Shown here: positions 11,001 to 18,899 of the stretch, in pieces
How the letters are laid out: each line of letters opens with the position of its first letter
Numbering within the stretch: position 1 is the stretch's first letter
Source of the DNA: an uncultured bacterium
Lineage (GTDB): Bacteria; Myxococcota_A; Bradymonadia; UBA7976; VGTA01
Direction of reading: 5' to 3'
Length of the DNA stretch: 64,000 nt
Assembly: GCA_943788935.1 (NCBI GenBank)
Contig: CALSSE010000005.1
Coordinates: 336,298 to 400,297 of the forward strand
The notes under the pieces: generated by a model
Databases searched by the model: none
The model's input: the letters and a program-made list of their open reading frames with translations, nothing else
Told to the model about the DNA's origin: nothing
Made by a program: the position numbers and the translations under genes

Positions 11001-11891
11001 CTAATCCGTAGCCTTGCTAAGGGAAAGAGGGGGGTACAACATCTCAATACCCAAGCGACGGCCTTTAAGCTCTTAGCGATGAGAGATTATGTCAAAGTAA
11101 GAGAGACTGACACTCCTAATATGCGCGTTGAGCTCTCTTTAATTCAACGTCATCAAGGTAAACAAGGTCAGTCCTTATGGTCTACACATGATATCAAAGG
11201 AGCTGACTCTCCTCCCATTCATGTTCAGCGTAAAGCGACCCTCGGCGACCAAAGCGTTCCCAATACTCAGAGAGGTCATCAACCAACGCTTGAGGGCTTG
11301 AGTATTAAAGCGACCGGTCAAGGTCGTTTGTATTTCCATCATCACATCAAACGATATCCACAGACGATCCAACGAGACGCTAAAGACCGCGGTTTCGATT
11401 TAAAGCGAAGCTATCGTTTGAAGGTTCCTGCAAATGCGTCTGACGACCACCTCAGAGCGATTTTTAATCCTAAATTAACGAATCTTCAGAAGAGGGCTCT
11501 TCAGCCTGAGACCCTCAGTTATCAGCTCGGCGATCTCGTGGAGGTCACCTTAACTCTTCAAGTTCATGACCCAGCGTCATATATCGTGATTAATGACCCC
11601 CTCCCCTCCACTTTTGAGATCGTTGATCCCTCGCTGAAAGGAGCGAGTCTTACCGGTCCCAAAGGAGCCTCTGATTATAATCACTTTGATCATATTGAGC
11701 TCAGAGATGACAGAGTTCTTATGTTCGCTGATCAACTCAGCGCCGGAAAGTACACCTTACGCTATCTCGTTCGAGCGACGACCGCTGGTCGATTCGTAAG
11801 GCCCGCTGCGATCGTAGAAGAGATGTATGCCCCTGACCATGCCGGCCGAAGCGATGGGGGATACTTGTGGGTTCAACCCGCTAAAGAGTAG
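5085..11891 (+). CDS. Bacterial alpha-2-macroglobulin family protein (YfaS-like), thioester type
   Basis: A very large envelope protein (2268 residues) related to bacterial alpha-2-macroglobulins, thought to trap proteases in the periplasm. The N-terminus has a signal-like hydrophobic stretch at about residues 22-45. A macroglobulin MG2 block around residue 855 includes SDRGIYRPGDTVY. The block around 1395-1440 (RPGESLTMEV, FVWALDLAVARL) and the alpha-2-macroglobulin core near 1505-1545 (LPDDLTTFQLFAVAIS) follow. The thioester motif GCLEQ is intact with Cys1734, in the typical YPYGCLEQ context. A stretch near residues 590-640 is low in complexity. GAGG lies six bases before the ATG. Such genes often neighbour pbpC, but none is adjacent here; a class A penicillin-binding protein lies 20 kb away. 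Confidence 0.93.
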   Translation: MIDDKVTIKRFPFCSTVYFITGLSVPHVLFIAPLIIASLLSYEAIAQKSTPEEVEHSEMKQKTGVRDLLIDAPKLHESYHYKPDTHPQTPAVSAPLLDEPQGPKSSGSAGSAASTQMKVNSEAPPPLEVVAELPSYIYNRLVVRWNQQIISPLNKGNTPDLNVSISPKVEGQWRWQGTRSMVFVPKKRWSYSTRYTLSLKGPMRATSGASLDAQFELKDQFTTKRNRVASASLHSIVTEDGQPHLSWRDDLVERSIIRLCLKQEVDAPPPISLIKLWRVEQKTLVEPIKIAYIDNHRLVNQHRPYGSKVCYGLKVMEEISPFSDYLFKVSPGLSSTEGPLTSKQVFEREFSSEPRLKLKDTRINRQQVSLRFNRAVQGLKVHYNTLILPVGINPNQQEFVDLIQHRLNSSPDINQASVKKALEKSSRYHVLDHSAKPSDKVTVWIKPGQVRLSAQNVLTRKSITKLSKRDDHGGQWLEIKSGNPDLGSVSWETMPQFLTVEQLNLPTYNLADYGLDNLCLQWHPLTVQRIAELDLLYALDRDKAQELTLPREGEELCINLFDPLYRYRNRRFPTVPYRFAVRGSPTAWSFNQDSDTKTANTTTRQGPDASSQAPPSKPPISDANKVIISRPQSLSSTQVIKPCKDPQDPCRFQPSPWKSFYQWGRERPSLASGSGPHIYLLNQKWHWIPKEENISFSSYRGQKSPRGDSFSQQRSLVQATRYGLLSKLSAHQGHVWVWDLLSHQSVAGAEVNVYISGGAKVATVLTNNHGVAKFSINQELLHAAKEKLESDKKRSNKTIRFYISAAYKGDHALVTSEYMHEVRDRDYWSSNRMYYNSSERPWSISRPKRTGLLWSDRGIYRPGDTVYMGGVIAQVIGGVVKPLRQQSCQASLIDDEGKTVDHSEIKSSSLGTTHAELKIPSKHRLGHYQLSLKCQRAGGQSDTWQHDVRVAEFRRPTFKLDAHSDQRVSLSDQELKIKVQARYLYGAPMNNKRWSLYLNGTEYRYAPSAKISYHRPSDPTGERLGLIDLSQFHFGPDQRSSWGDSEVNFVLDTHYPQYTRYTSFNYQFDSFSGRLDSGGEATQSLTPKISGELPYRLIASWSVSDSDNQVLSANQSVIIFPKSGYIGLHSPSGEYQESQRPLSVEAIWVDPLHNRLGSPQDIEVGLYHVKWSRIALKDEVGRERVENQRQIIKVGECTLKSLSTPQRCAISSSYSGEHIWVAKATDDRGQETLTVKSVYTYGGHGASWRQEEGQEVKLRLTSQTPKIGDHLGIIIESPYEEAEAWITVEREEVIYSQRARVTPSQMIKIPISEEMGPNAWVKVILTRPRTSLPYLRPQIQGPSLLASKGGKDPLLIDFDKPNSFDLGRPVELYGSHEIHVALTPAELSVDIKTDQNQKRPGESLTMEVSLKDINDAPVNGEVFVWALDLAVARLTNYQLPQLLKTLHGDRNNLVNTFSHLNNLVSHYTLGNKGNPVGGGGDEEGGDEPKPRGNFKATPFFIGSAIVDHSGKVKLVRTLPDDLTTFQLFAVAISERAETPSEQSLLRVGQDIAQVTVNLPLMIRPAMPRTLTVGDRFNAGAVVSSLLTESSLLRVEFELSGPIKPLGETSRSVTAPAQDNVVTHAPYLITGLGEVQVKLTLYRGDKIEDIVTETVTVKAPAEAESFAERGELVAQPADQAQAHLIDFRTSSDSIAGDQDLLVPMIPAELSVDLGVSVVNMLFGEMVGLLEYPYGCLEQRSSKALPFALSKALKLPIKYSAQLSNKETDPSDHKAVIREHLKVMGTMQRSSGGMSYWPNRQSKIHKWASAYAYLVMRELENSGYPVEFVDLDRLGRFLSLARLRGTKLERGEYHVRSDIAALVTFISSEYRTPLFALEERLLTKGENLGLTGKLLLASSLGGRIGYPSKGARQEAAKRVYKDAMLSFIFDGDQVQLKRGPSSWAWWSFDSPERKLALALMATLRVDPNSDLILPLIRSLAKGKRGVQHLNTQATAFKLLAMRDYVKVRETDTPNMRVELSLIQRHQGKQGQSLWSTHDIKGADSPPIHVQRKATLGDQSVPNTQRGHQPTLEGLSIKATGQGRLYFHHHIKRYPQTIQRDAKDRGFDLKRSYRLKVPANASDDHLRAIFNPKLTNLQKRALQPETLSYQLGDLVEVTLTLQVHDPASYIVINDPLPSTFEIVDPSLKGASLTGPKGASDYNHFDHIELRDDRVLMFADQLSAGKYTLRYLVRATTAGRFVRPAAIVEEMYAPDHAGRSDGGYLWVQPAKE

Positions 11892-12011
11892 ATCAAGTTT
11901 AGGTAGAAGCCAGAGGGGCAAATATTCGAGGCTTCCCTTTGTATCCATAGGGTGTTAGGGTCAAATATCATCATATTTGATCACATCTTCAAAGGATTTG
12001 GTGAATCACCC

Positions 12012-12974
12012 ATGAAGACTCAGGACCCCGCGTCGCTACGCGTCTCTCTCTTCTTGAGAGGTCTGGCTCTAATGCTTGATTTAGGTCTATTTTCCGGGCT
12101 TGGATTGGCCCTGATAAGCGGCATGAATTATTTTATTTTTCAGGTCATTGGGAGCAGCGGTGCTAGCTTCAATGCGACCCTAGTCTCTTTTCCTCTCGTC
12201 ATGCTCTATTTCCTCTACTTCTCATCTGAGCTTATGATGAAAAAGACTCTAGGGAAGCAACTGCTCGGCATTGAGATCCGAGCCGAGAAGGGGATGAAGC
12301 CCTCAAGTGAAGCGCTCTTTAAGCGGTTTGTGATTAAGCATGGCTGGGTCGCTTTTATTTTTCTAGGCTATATCACTGAGGTCGCTGCTCTGACATGGAC
12401 GAGCTATGCATGGCTCATCATCATTGCGTTCGGTACATTGGGGGCTTTAGGCAAAGAGAAGCAGGCCTTCCATGATAGCTTCGCCAAGCTAGCGGTCTTC
12501 CCGACGAAAGCACCTAAAGCTGACCTCTCTACCCTCTCCAAAGGCAAAACCGAGGTAGAGCTCGCAGAAGAGAGACAAAATACAACTCAAGAGCAAGGGA
12601 CGAGCAACGCTATTAAGCGAACTGCGAGGGCGACTCTTACCAAGCGAGACTTCCCATGCGCTGTTGAGCTACAAGTCTATGTACGCGACTCTGACGATAT
12701 TGAAGAGCAAATCTATAGCTCTTTCGCCCAACATATTCCTAATATTCACCCCAATCAAGTGAAGCTCTCAGACAAGAAGAAAGGGAGCTATCGAATCTGC
12801 CGAGTCGTGATGCAATTTGAGTCTCCGATACAAATGGAAGCCAGCTATAACTCACTCGCTAAGCTACCCAATGTCGTGACCACCATTACTGTAAAGTCAG
12901 TAATGGTCGCTGGAGGAAAAGGTAAAAAAGGGAAAGCTAAAGAGCTCCTTAAAGCTCAAGCGAGCCTCAGCTAA
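12012..12974 (+). CDS. RDD-family membrane protein fused to a YbeD/DUF493-like domain
   Basis: The N-terminal half is an RDD domain with several membrane segments: the arginine of LRGLALMLDLGLF, the KKTLGKQLLGIEIR block and a late FHDSFAKLAV segment fit that family. A polar linker (about residues 165-215) leads to a soluble C-terminal domain resembling DUF493/YbeD: FPCAVELQVYV, KKKGSYRICRVVMQF and SYNSLAKLPNVVTTI match its order. That fold is a small ferredoxin/ACT-like regulatory domain. I know of no standard RDD-YbeD protein. The start is uncertain: this ATG begins just before the first hydrophobic segment, while a GTG 20 codons earlier also keeps the frame. Function is unknown. Confidence 0.8.
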   Translation: MKTQDPASLRVSLFLRGLALMLDLGLFSGLGLALISGMNYFIFQVIGSSGASFNATLVSFPLVMLYFLYFSSELMMKKTLGKQLLGIEIRAEKGMKPSSEALFKRFVIKHGWVAFIFLGYITEVAALTWTSYAWLIIIAFGTLGALGKEKQAFHDSFAKLAVFPTKAPKADLSTLSKGKTEVELAEERQNTTQEQGTSNAIKRTARATLTKRDFPCAVELQVYVRDSDDIEEQIYSSFAQHIPNIHPNQVKLSDKKKGSYRICRVVMQFESPIQMEASYNSLAKLPNVVTTITVKSVMVAGGKGKKGKAKELLKAQASLS

Positions 12975-13024
12975 CCTCCGACACCATAAACTTCCAAAGA
13001 GTCTGAACGATGGAGTAAGAGAAA

Positions 13025-13924
13025 ATGCCTTTATCACCATTGTCTCCTAGTGTTGGGAGAGGCCTTAATTTATTTAGAACGCTTAAAGGTGTAGTTGCTC
13101 TCTCGGTCACCATGAGCCTCTTATTAGTGTGCAACCTCTTACAAATAATTAGCGCTCTATGCCTTCCCATCTCTCGTGCACTCGTAAGAGTGCTTAACCG
13201 ATGGATCGGTGGTTTTTGGTGGACGACTTGTGATCTTCTCGCGCTCTGGTGGGGTGTCGACATTCCCATTGAGGGCTCATCGCTCCCTCAAAAAGAGAAC
13301 GTGATGGTCATCGCTAATCATCAAGCGATGACCGACATCAACACCCTCTTTCGCCTCGCTCGACAACAGGGACGAATCGGTGATCTCAAGTGGTTTGTTA
13401 AAGATATCATCAAATATATTCCCGGCGTGGGCTGGGGGATGATCTTTCTAGATTGTATCTTTCTCAAAAGAGACTGGAAGCGAGATAAGGAGAGGCTCTA
13501 TAAACAGCTCTCTCGATTTCAAGAGGAGCAGATCCCGATCTGGACCCTATCTTTTGTTGAGGGGACGAGAATCAGACCCCATAAGCATGAGGCGAGCATA
13601 GAGTATGCTCAAGCCCAAGGCATTGAGCATCTAGAGCATCTCTTACTCCCACGTACTAAGGGTTTTTGTCTCACCCTCGATGCTCTTCGAGGTCACCTAG
13701 ACGCAGTCTATGATACCACCATTGGCTATGTAGATGGCGTACCCTCATTATGGCAATGGTGTCGAGGAGACGTTCGTAAAGTCGCGCTTCATGTGCGTCG
13801 CTTCCCGATCTCTGAGCTGCCTAACGATGAAGAGGAGCTTAAAGATTGGCTAAAAGTCCGATGGCGAGAGAAGGATGAGCTGCTCTCATATTTTTATACC
13901 CATGGTGTATGGCCTCAGAGCTAA
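13025..13924 (+). CDS. 1-acyl-glycerol-phosphate acyltransferase family (YihG/PlsC-like)
   Basis: A predicted inner-membrane acyltransferase of 299 residues. The catalytic NHxxxxD motif is NHQAMTD at about residues 97-103, and the acceptor-binding block is FVEGTR near 176-181. The stretch around WFVKDIIKYIPGVGW and FLKRDW resembles YihG and LCLAT1-type enzymes more than classical PlsC. Hydrophobic N-terminal segments (about residues 18-50) anchor it. It probably acylates a lysophospholipid. GGAGTAAGAG lies just ahead of the ATG. It follows the RDD gene by 50 bases and may be co-transcribed with it. Confidence 0.88.
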   Translation: MPLSPLSPSVGRGLNLFRTLKGVVALSVTMSLLLVCNLLQIISALCLPISRALVRVLNRWIGGFWWTTCDLLALWWGVDIPIEGSSLPQKENVMVIANHQAMTDINTLFRLARQQGRIGDLKWFVKDIIKYIPGVGWGMIFLDCIFLKRDWKRDKERLYKQLSRFQEEQIPIWTLSFVEGTRIRPHKHEASIEYAQAQGIEHLEHLLLPRTKGFCLTLDALRGHLDAVYDTTIGYVDGVPSLWQWCRGDVRKVALHVRRFPISELPNDEEELKDWLKVRWREKDELLSYFYTHGVWPQS

Positions 13925-13941
13925 ACTCTACAGGAGCAGCT

Positions 13942-14967
13942 TCAAGGCAGAGTCAGCTTCATCGTCAGTTTACGCTGAGCCTCTAGGTCCTTAGTCTCTG
14001 CTTCTGGGTCGACGATGAGCATCGCCTCGCTTAGTCGCTGCGGTAAGTCACCTAAGTCATCTTGACGCTCTTGAACTCTCTGAGCGTTCACAAACATACC
14101 ACGCGCCGAGCCGCTAGTGATCACTTGGCCTTCTTTAAGCCCCTCCACTCGCAGGATGAAATCAGCAGCGGCAAGTAGCCTAGACTCTGCGCTCTCTAGA
14201 CGATTAGGGGTCACCCTCAAGAGCCCTATTTCAGAGAGTCCAAACCCTTTTAACCCTCGTGTCCATATAGCCCATGATTGATCCTTGAGCTGAACTCTCT
14301 CATAACTGAGGTGGTCTCGGGTGAGATATTGGTTTATTTTTTTCATTAGACCGCATCGCCTTTGAGAGGGGTTCACCCAAGTAGGTGCAGGATACTGCTC
14401 AGTCACTCGCTCTCCCTCTACAGCCTCAGGAGTCTGTATTGCCTTAGAGACAGCGACCGCTATATTATATAATTCAACGACGCCTGCTCCGCTTCCCCCC
14501 TTACATCGAAGTTTCATCATCGCCTTCGACCCACGGAGTCGGTCCATAGGTTCTCGCTTCAGCTGCTCTTGGCATTGACTCGTTCGCTCGACTCGAGACG
14601 ACTCTAGCGCTTGATTTACCTTGAGCCACTCCGTCACACACTGACCTTCCTCAACAGAGATCTGATACCGCCCCTCACTCCCATTGCTCTCTGCGAGAAC
14701 ACCAGTCGCCGCTAACGTTACCTCAATACGACTAAGAGGTGGCGCCTCTTCACTCTGACTCCATAGCTCATGGACAGTCTTAAAGGTCTTAGGCGCTTGA
14801 CCTCCTCCTCCTCCGGCTTTTGTGTAGTCGATTAACTTAACCACTCCCGACCATCGCTCAACCTGCTTAACGGGTTGTGGTGGAGGTGACGAGGCACAAG
14901 CGTTGAGTAGGGAGCTGACACCCAAAACAAGCGAGAGAGATTGGACTCTAAGACAAGAAGTGAACAT
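13942..14967 (-). CDS. Lipoprotein of unknown function
   Basis: The N-terminus is a lipoprotein signal with lipobox LLNAC (Cys24), followed by a proline-rich SSPPPQP segment. The mature part (about 317 residues) is soluble, with four or more cysteines (in CVTEW, SQCQEQ, LRCKGG, RRCGLM) that could form disulfides in the periplasm. No known domain is recognisable. It converges on the acyltransferase gene with 17 bases between them and is divergent from recJ, with about 230 AT-rich bases separating the two starts. Confidence 0.75.
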   Translation of the reverse strand: MFTSCLRVQSLSLVLGVSSLLNACASSPPPQPVKQVERWSGVVKLIDYTKAGGGGGQAPKTFKTVHELWSQSEEAPPLSRIEVTLAATGVLAESNGSEGRYQISVEEGQCVTEWLKVNQALESSRVERTSQCQEQLKREPMDRLRGSKAMMKLRCKGGSGAGVVELYNIAVAVSKAIQTPEAVEGERVTEQYPAPTWVNPSQRRCGLMKKINQYLTRDHLSYERVQLKDQSWAIWTRGLKGFGLSEIGLLRVTPNRLESAESRLLAAADFILRVEGLKEGQVITSGSARGMFVNAQRVQERQDDLGDLPQRLSEAMLIVDPEAETKDLEAQRKLTMKLTLP

Positions 14968-15201
14968 GATATGGTTACCCTAAGTTATCTTTATATTATG
15001 AAGAGCCGTTAATGGTATATACAGTGTATTCAATGATCAACGCTGAAACTCGATGTCAATGTACCTATGATCTCTTTAGAGTGACTATAACTATAGGGCG
15101 AATTAGAGATTCTCCTGTATCAGCGACATGATTGATCTTATGACCTGTAAATGTGACTTTGTTATACTCTCCATCGCTTCTCTAAGAAAGTATCATAGAC
15201 T

Positions 15202-17028
15202 GTGAATAGCTCTCCCCAAACAGATAAAACTCAGTCTTTAGATGATCACTCTCCACCATGGATGATCCGCTCGGCCACTGAACAAGAACAAAGTGAGGCT
15301 GTTCACCTTGGTCGACAGCTCGACACCCACCCACTGATCCCCCATCTCCTCAAGCAACGCGGTGTCTATACAATTGAAGAGATGAAACACTTCCTCCTCG
15401 CTCCGCTACAAGATTTACCAGATCCTGAGTTATTGCTAGACTGTGACCTCGCCGCTCGAAGGTTACTTGATGCGGTACATCATCATGAGAAGATCGTGAT
15501 TTATGGTGATTATGATGTTGATGGAGTGACGAGCTCTTCTCTGATGTGGCGATACTTTAAGGAGTCCTTTAACGCTGAACTCAGCGTCTATATCCCCCAA
15601 CGTCTCAAAGAGGGATATGGGCTCAATAAAGAGGCGATCACTCACCTCGCAGATCACGGAACACAGCTCCTAGTCACCGTTGATAATGGTTCTTCAGCGA
15701 TCGCAGAGGTACAACACGCTAAAGAGCTCGGCCTTGATGTCATCATCATCGACCATCATGTTGTCTCTGATCCAGAGCCATCGGCGTTCGCTCACCTCAA
15801 CCCTCATCGCCAATCTTGCCCTTATCCAGATAAGCGTCTCGCTGCTGTAGGTGTTGCATTTATGCTCCTCATCCACCTCCGGCGTCTCACTCAAGATGAC
15901 GCTCGTTTCGCGGACGCAAAACGAGTCAACCTCTCTCATCTACTCGACATTGTAGCCGTAGGCACGGTCGCGGATGTCGCTCAACTCAAAGGGGTCAATC
16001 GCGCGCTCGTCAAAGCAGGGATCAACACCGCGCGCGCTCATCCAAGGGCAGGGTTGATCGCTCTTTCAGAGATCAGCAAGTGCCAACTTCATCAGCTCAC
16101 GGCCCGTGATATTGGTTATCAGCTCGGCCCTCGTCTGAACGCGGCAGGTCGTATCGATGATGCTCGCTGTGGATTCAAGCTCCTCATCAGCGATCATCCC
16201 CATGAAACAAGAAGTTTGGCCGCTCATGTTGAGCAACACAATCAAGAGCGCCGAGCGATTCAAGAGCAAATTCAGCGGGAGGCGATGAGTCAAGCTGAGC
16301 GCTTCGCTCAAGACTCAGTGATCATCGTCGCCTCTCCCAAATGGCACCACGGTGTCGTGGGGATCGTCGCTTCAAGGATCGTAGAGCGTTTCCATCGCCC
16401 GACGATTGTTCTCGGCGGTGATGATACTCACGGAGAGATGAGGCTTAAAGGGAGCGCGCGGAGCGTCCCTCACTTAAACCTCAAAGCGGCCTTAGATGTG
16501 TGCGCCGATTACCTGATCACCTATGGTGGTCATGCCGCGGCTGCCGGTATGAGTCTCAAGTTAGACGCGCTTGATCACTTTCGTGCGGCGCTGAACACCG
16601 CCGTCAGTAACGCTTCTCCTGAGCTCCTCACCATCCCGCCCCTCATCGCTGATGCTGAAGTTGGACTGCATGAAGTCAGCGCTGCATTCCTAGATCAAAT
16701 CGCTCTTTTAGAGCCACTCGGTCATGGTAATCAAGCCCCCCTCTTCTTTACTCGTGCAGTGCGCGCTCGATCGAGTACCATGAGTCATGGTAAGCATCTG
16801 AAGCTCCATTTTGACCTCCCTCCTCAACTTCCATCTGAGGCCATTGGTTGGGGGATGGGTGATCAAGAACACCTCTGCAATGGTCCGATAGACCTATGTT
16901 ACCAACCAAAATGGGACAGCTTTAGAGGTATCCGTAAAATCGTGCTTATGCTCAAGGGAATCCGCACCCATCACCCCTCTGGACCTGTAATTTTCACCAC
17001 CACCGAAACAGATGCGGGTGGGAACTAA
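15202..17028 (+). CDS. recJ: Single-stranded-DNA-specific exonuclease RecJ
   Basis: A cytosolic 5'-3' exonuclease on single-stranded DNA, acting in recombination and mismatch repair. It has the DHH superfamily blocks: YGDYDVDGVTS near residues 98-108, VTVDNGSS, IDHHVVSD near 190, LGPRLNAAGRIDDA near 310, and the DHHA1 YGGHAAAAGMSL near 440. The C-terminal OB-like region follows. At 608 residues it is slightly longer than the usual 570-580, mostly through the N-terminus. The start is a GTG; an ATG 20 codons later lacks a better ribosome-binding site. Confidence 0.95.
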   Translation: MNSSPQTDKTQSLDDHSPPWMIRSATEQEQSEAVHLGRQLDTHPLIPHLLKQRGVYTIEEMKHFLLAPLQDLPDPELLLDCDLAARRLLDAVHHHEKIVIYGDYDVDGVTSSSLMWRYFKESFNAELSVYIPQRLKEGYGLNKEAITHLADHGTQLLVTVDNGSSAIAEVQHAKELGLDVIIIDHHVVSDPEPSAFAHLNPHRQSCPYPDKRLAAVGVAFMLLIHLRRLTQDDARFADAKRVNLSHLLDIVAVGTVADVAQLKGVNRALVKAGINTARAHPRAGLIALSEISKCQLHQLTARDIGYQLGPRLNAAGRIDDARCGFKLLISDHPHETRSLAAHVEQHNQERRAIQEQIQREAMSQAERFAQDSVIIVASPKWHHGVVGIVASRIVERFHRPTIVLGGDDTHGEMRLKGSARSVPHLNLKAALDVCADYLITYGGHAAAAGMSLKLDALDHFRAALNTAVSNASPELLTIPPLIADAEVGLHEVSAAFLDQIALLEPLGHGNQAPLFFTRAVRARSSTMSHGKHLKLHFDLPPQLPSEAIGWGMGDQEHLCNGPIDLCYQPKWDSFRGIRKIVLMLKGIRTHHPSGPVIFTTTETDAGGN

Positions 17029-17100
17029 ATACATATAATGAAAAATCGACTGCAAAGTTTATTCAAGCGTCTAAGAGACTCAAGCCACTAAACAACAATA

Positions 17101-17140
17101 TCGCTGAATACATAGAGAGATCGCTGGATACATAGAGAGA
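17101..17140. repeat. 20-bp direct duplication upstream of small membrane protein gene
   Basis: Two adjacent 20-base copies (unit TCGCTGAATACATAGAGAGA) differ at one base and end about ten bases before the next ATG. The AGAGAGA within the unit could serve as a weak ribosome-binding site, so the duplication also duplicates that site. Confidence 0.8.
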
Positions 17141-17150
17141 TGACTGAGAG

Positions 17151-17528
17151 ATGAGCGCTAAAGACCAAGGCCATGTCGATGAAGATCAAACCGTTCTCGA
17201 CCATGATGACCCACCACATCCACCGAACTCTTCGTCGAACCCGTCCAGGCGTCGGACGAGGCAGACTCTCCCTCGGAGCGCTTCTCATCATCCGCTCATC
17301 GGCATGATCAACGCCGCAATTCTCGCCATTGGTCTTACAGTCATCCTCGCCAGTCGTTGTGATGAGCCAACAACCACTAGCGATCAATCCGGTTGGCTTG
17401 ACTCTTTGATTACGCCCAAAGATCTGCATCTCCCCAAGAGTGTCACCGATGTACTTCAAGATCGAGAGGAGAACACTCCTCTAGACAAAGGAGCGAGCGA
17501 GCGCGCGCTTGACCCTGAGTCTAAATGA
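17151..17528 (+). CDS. Small single-pass membrane protein, unknown function
   Basis: A 125-residue protein with a polar, Ser/Pro/Arg-rich N-terminal half, one hydrophobic segment (about residues 49-67, LIGMINAAILAIGLTVILA) and a polar C-terminal tail. No family is recognised. Its stop overlaps the next start as ATGA, which argues for translational coupling with the metallophosphoesterase and supports it being a real gene. The duplicated 20-base element lies just upstream. Confidence 0.6.
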   Translation: MSAKDQGHVDEDQTVLDHDDPPHPPNSSSNPSRRRTRQTLPRSASHHPLIGMINAAILAIGLTVILASRCDEPTTTSDQSGWLDSLITPKDLHLPKSVTDVLQDREENTPLDKGASERALDPESK

Positions 17529-18730
17529 GAATAAAGACACCCTCTCAAGTTAGCGCAGAAGTTCGCGTAAAAGTTAATGTAGTGATCGCTCATCTTAAGC
17601 GAGCTATGATCACTTCTCGATGGCAGCGAACTTTCTTGTGGATTACCATCGCTCTGCTCCCCTTTTTCACCGCTCTTAACCCCTCCCATTACCTCTTGTC
17701 TTCTCCTCAGCTCTTGTCCTCTCTTGAGATCAGCCACTCTTCCGCTGATTCACCTACGCTATGGCCTACTTTAGCCGCTTCTCCTCTCCCCCTTTTGACT
17801 GAGATGAGCACAGCGATAGCTCAGCGCTCTAATTATAGGAACAGTCAAAAGAGAGAAGAGACACTCGCAGTGATTGGTGACACTCGAGCGACTCGGTCTT
17901 CTTTAGGCCCCTCTTCGAGATGGCCTAGCCTTGTATGGTCTATTCTGAGAGATGAGCCGAGCGCCCTCCTTCATCTCGGAGATTGGGTCAAAGATGGTAA
18001 GAGTCAACATGAATGGAACGCCGTCTTAAAGAGCTTAACGCTGCTTAAAGGGCTTCAGCTTCTTAATGTGAAAGGGAATCATGATCGTGGAGGTCATTTT
18101 GAAGCGCTCTCCTTCAGCTCTCCCCCTCATCCGCTAATTCGAATCAGTAGAGTAGGCCCGATACTGCTTTTTCTCTTAAATAGTGAAGCCACAGATGAAG
18201 ACGCTAAAACCGCCGTAGATAGTCTCTTAGCCGACCTTGAGTCTCTATCGAGCGAGTGGTCTCTCCGCGCTCAAAAAGCTCAGGGGATCTTATTTCGAGT
18301 ATGGGCACAACATCGTCCATTGTGGTCGGGTGGGAACCATGGGACTGACCAACGCCAGTGGAAGAGGTGGTTAGTTCCTGCTCTTGAGCGACTTAATATT
18401 GATCTCATGCTCGCCGGTCATGACCATGATTATGAGCGCTTCTGTCCTAGTCTCGGTATAGATAAGGAACGACGGTGCGATCGCCATGGAATCACCTATA
18501 TTGTTAGTGGCGGAGGGGCCAGTGTCACCGTTCCCCTCCCAGACCTTGCTTGGCGTGAACGACCTCAGCAGCGCCACCAAAACCAATCTCAACGAGTACA
18601 CTTTAGCGATAGCCCTCATCATCTCACGATTAAGGTGTTAAATGATCATTTAGTTATCCAAGCGTGGGGAACAACTCATTATGGACAGAGAGAGCTATTC
18701 GACGAACACAATATCCCCGCTCGAGATTAA
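17525..18730 (+). CDS. Calcineurin-like metallophosphoesterase, membrane-anchored or exported
   Basis: A 401-residue phosphoesterase of the purple-acid-phosphatase-like branch. The metal-binding blocks in order are GDTR (about residue 120), LLHLGDW (near 150), KGNHDRGG (near 182), AQHRPLWSGGNHG (near 262) and the closing GHDHDYERF (near 300), followed by ITYIVSGGGA. The first block normally reads GDxH; here the His is Arg, so one metal ligand may be changed. A hydrophobic stretch at about residues 38-52 suggests a signal anchor and periplasmic location. Translation is coupled to the preceding small membrane protein. The substrate is unknown. Confidence 0.87.
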   Translation: MRIKTPSQVSAEVRVKVNVVIAHLKRAMITSRWQRTFLWITIALLPFFTALNPSHYLLSSPQLLSSLEISHSSADSPTLWPTLAASPLPLLTEMSTAIAQRSNYRNSQKREETLAVIGDTRATRSSLGPSSRWPSLVWSILRDEPSALLHLGDWVKDGKSQHEWNAVLKSLTLLKGLQLLNVKGNHDRGGHFEALSFSSPPHPLIRISRVGPILLFLLNSEATDEDAKTAVDSLLADLESLSSEWSLRAQKAQGILFRVWAQHRPLWSGGNHGTDQRQWKRWLVPALERLNIDLMLAGHDHDYERFCPSLGIDKERRCDRHGITYIVSGGGASVTVPLPDLAWRERPQQRHQNQSQRVHFSDSPHHLTIKVLNDHLVIQAWGTTHYGQRELFDEHNIPARD

Positions 18731-18899
18731 CCTCTCTCTGTCATCTCTAGACTAAATAGCGAGTTTACCTCGCTTGATCAGTTCATCTGCGGGAGATCAT
18801 GTGATATAGGCTATGAATAAAGAATCATAATAAGCGACTCAAAACCCACGTTTGTATAATCTCTAAACGAGTTAATAGAGAGATTCGGGAGTAGATTGA

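Noticed and set aside
11900..11935. GAAGCC...GGCTTC hairpin after the macroglobulin gene as a terminator
   Set aside because: The loop is long and the following bases do not form a T-run.
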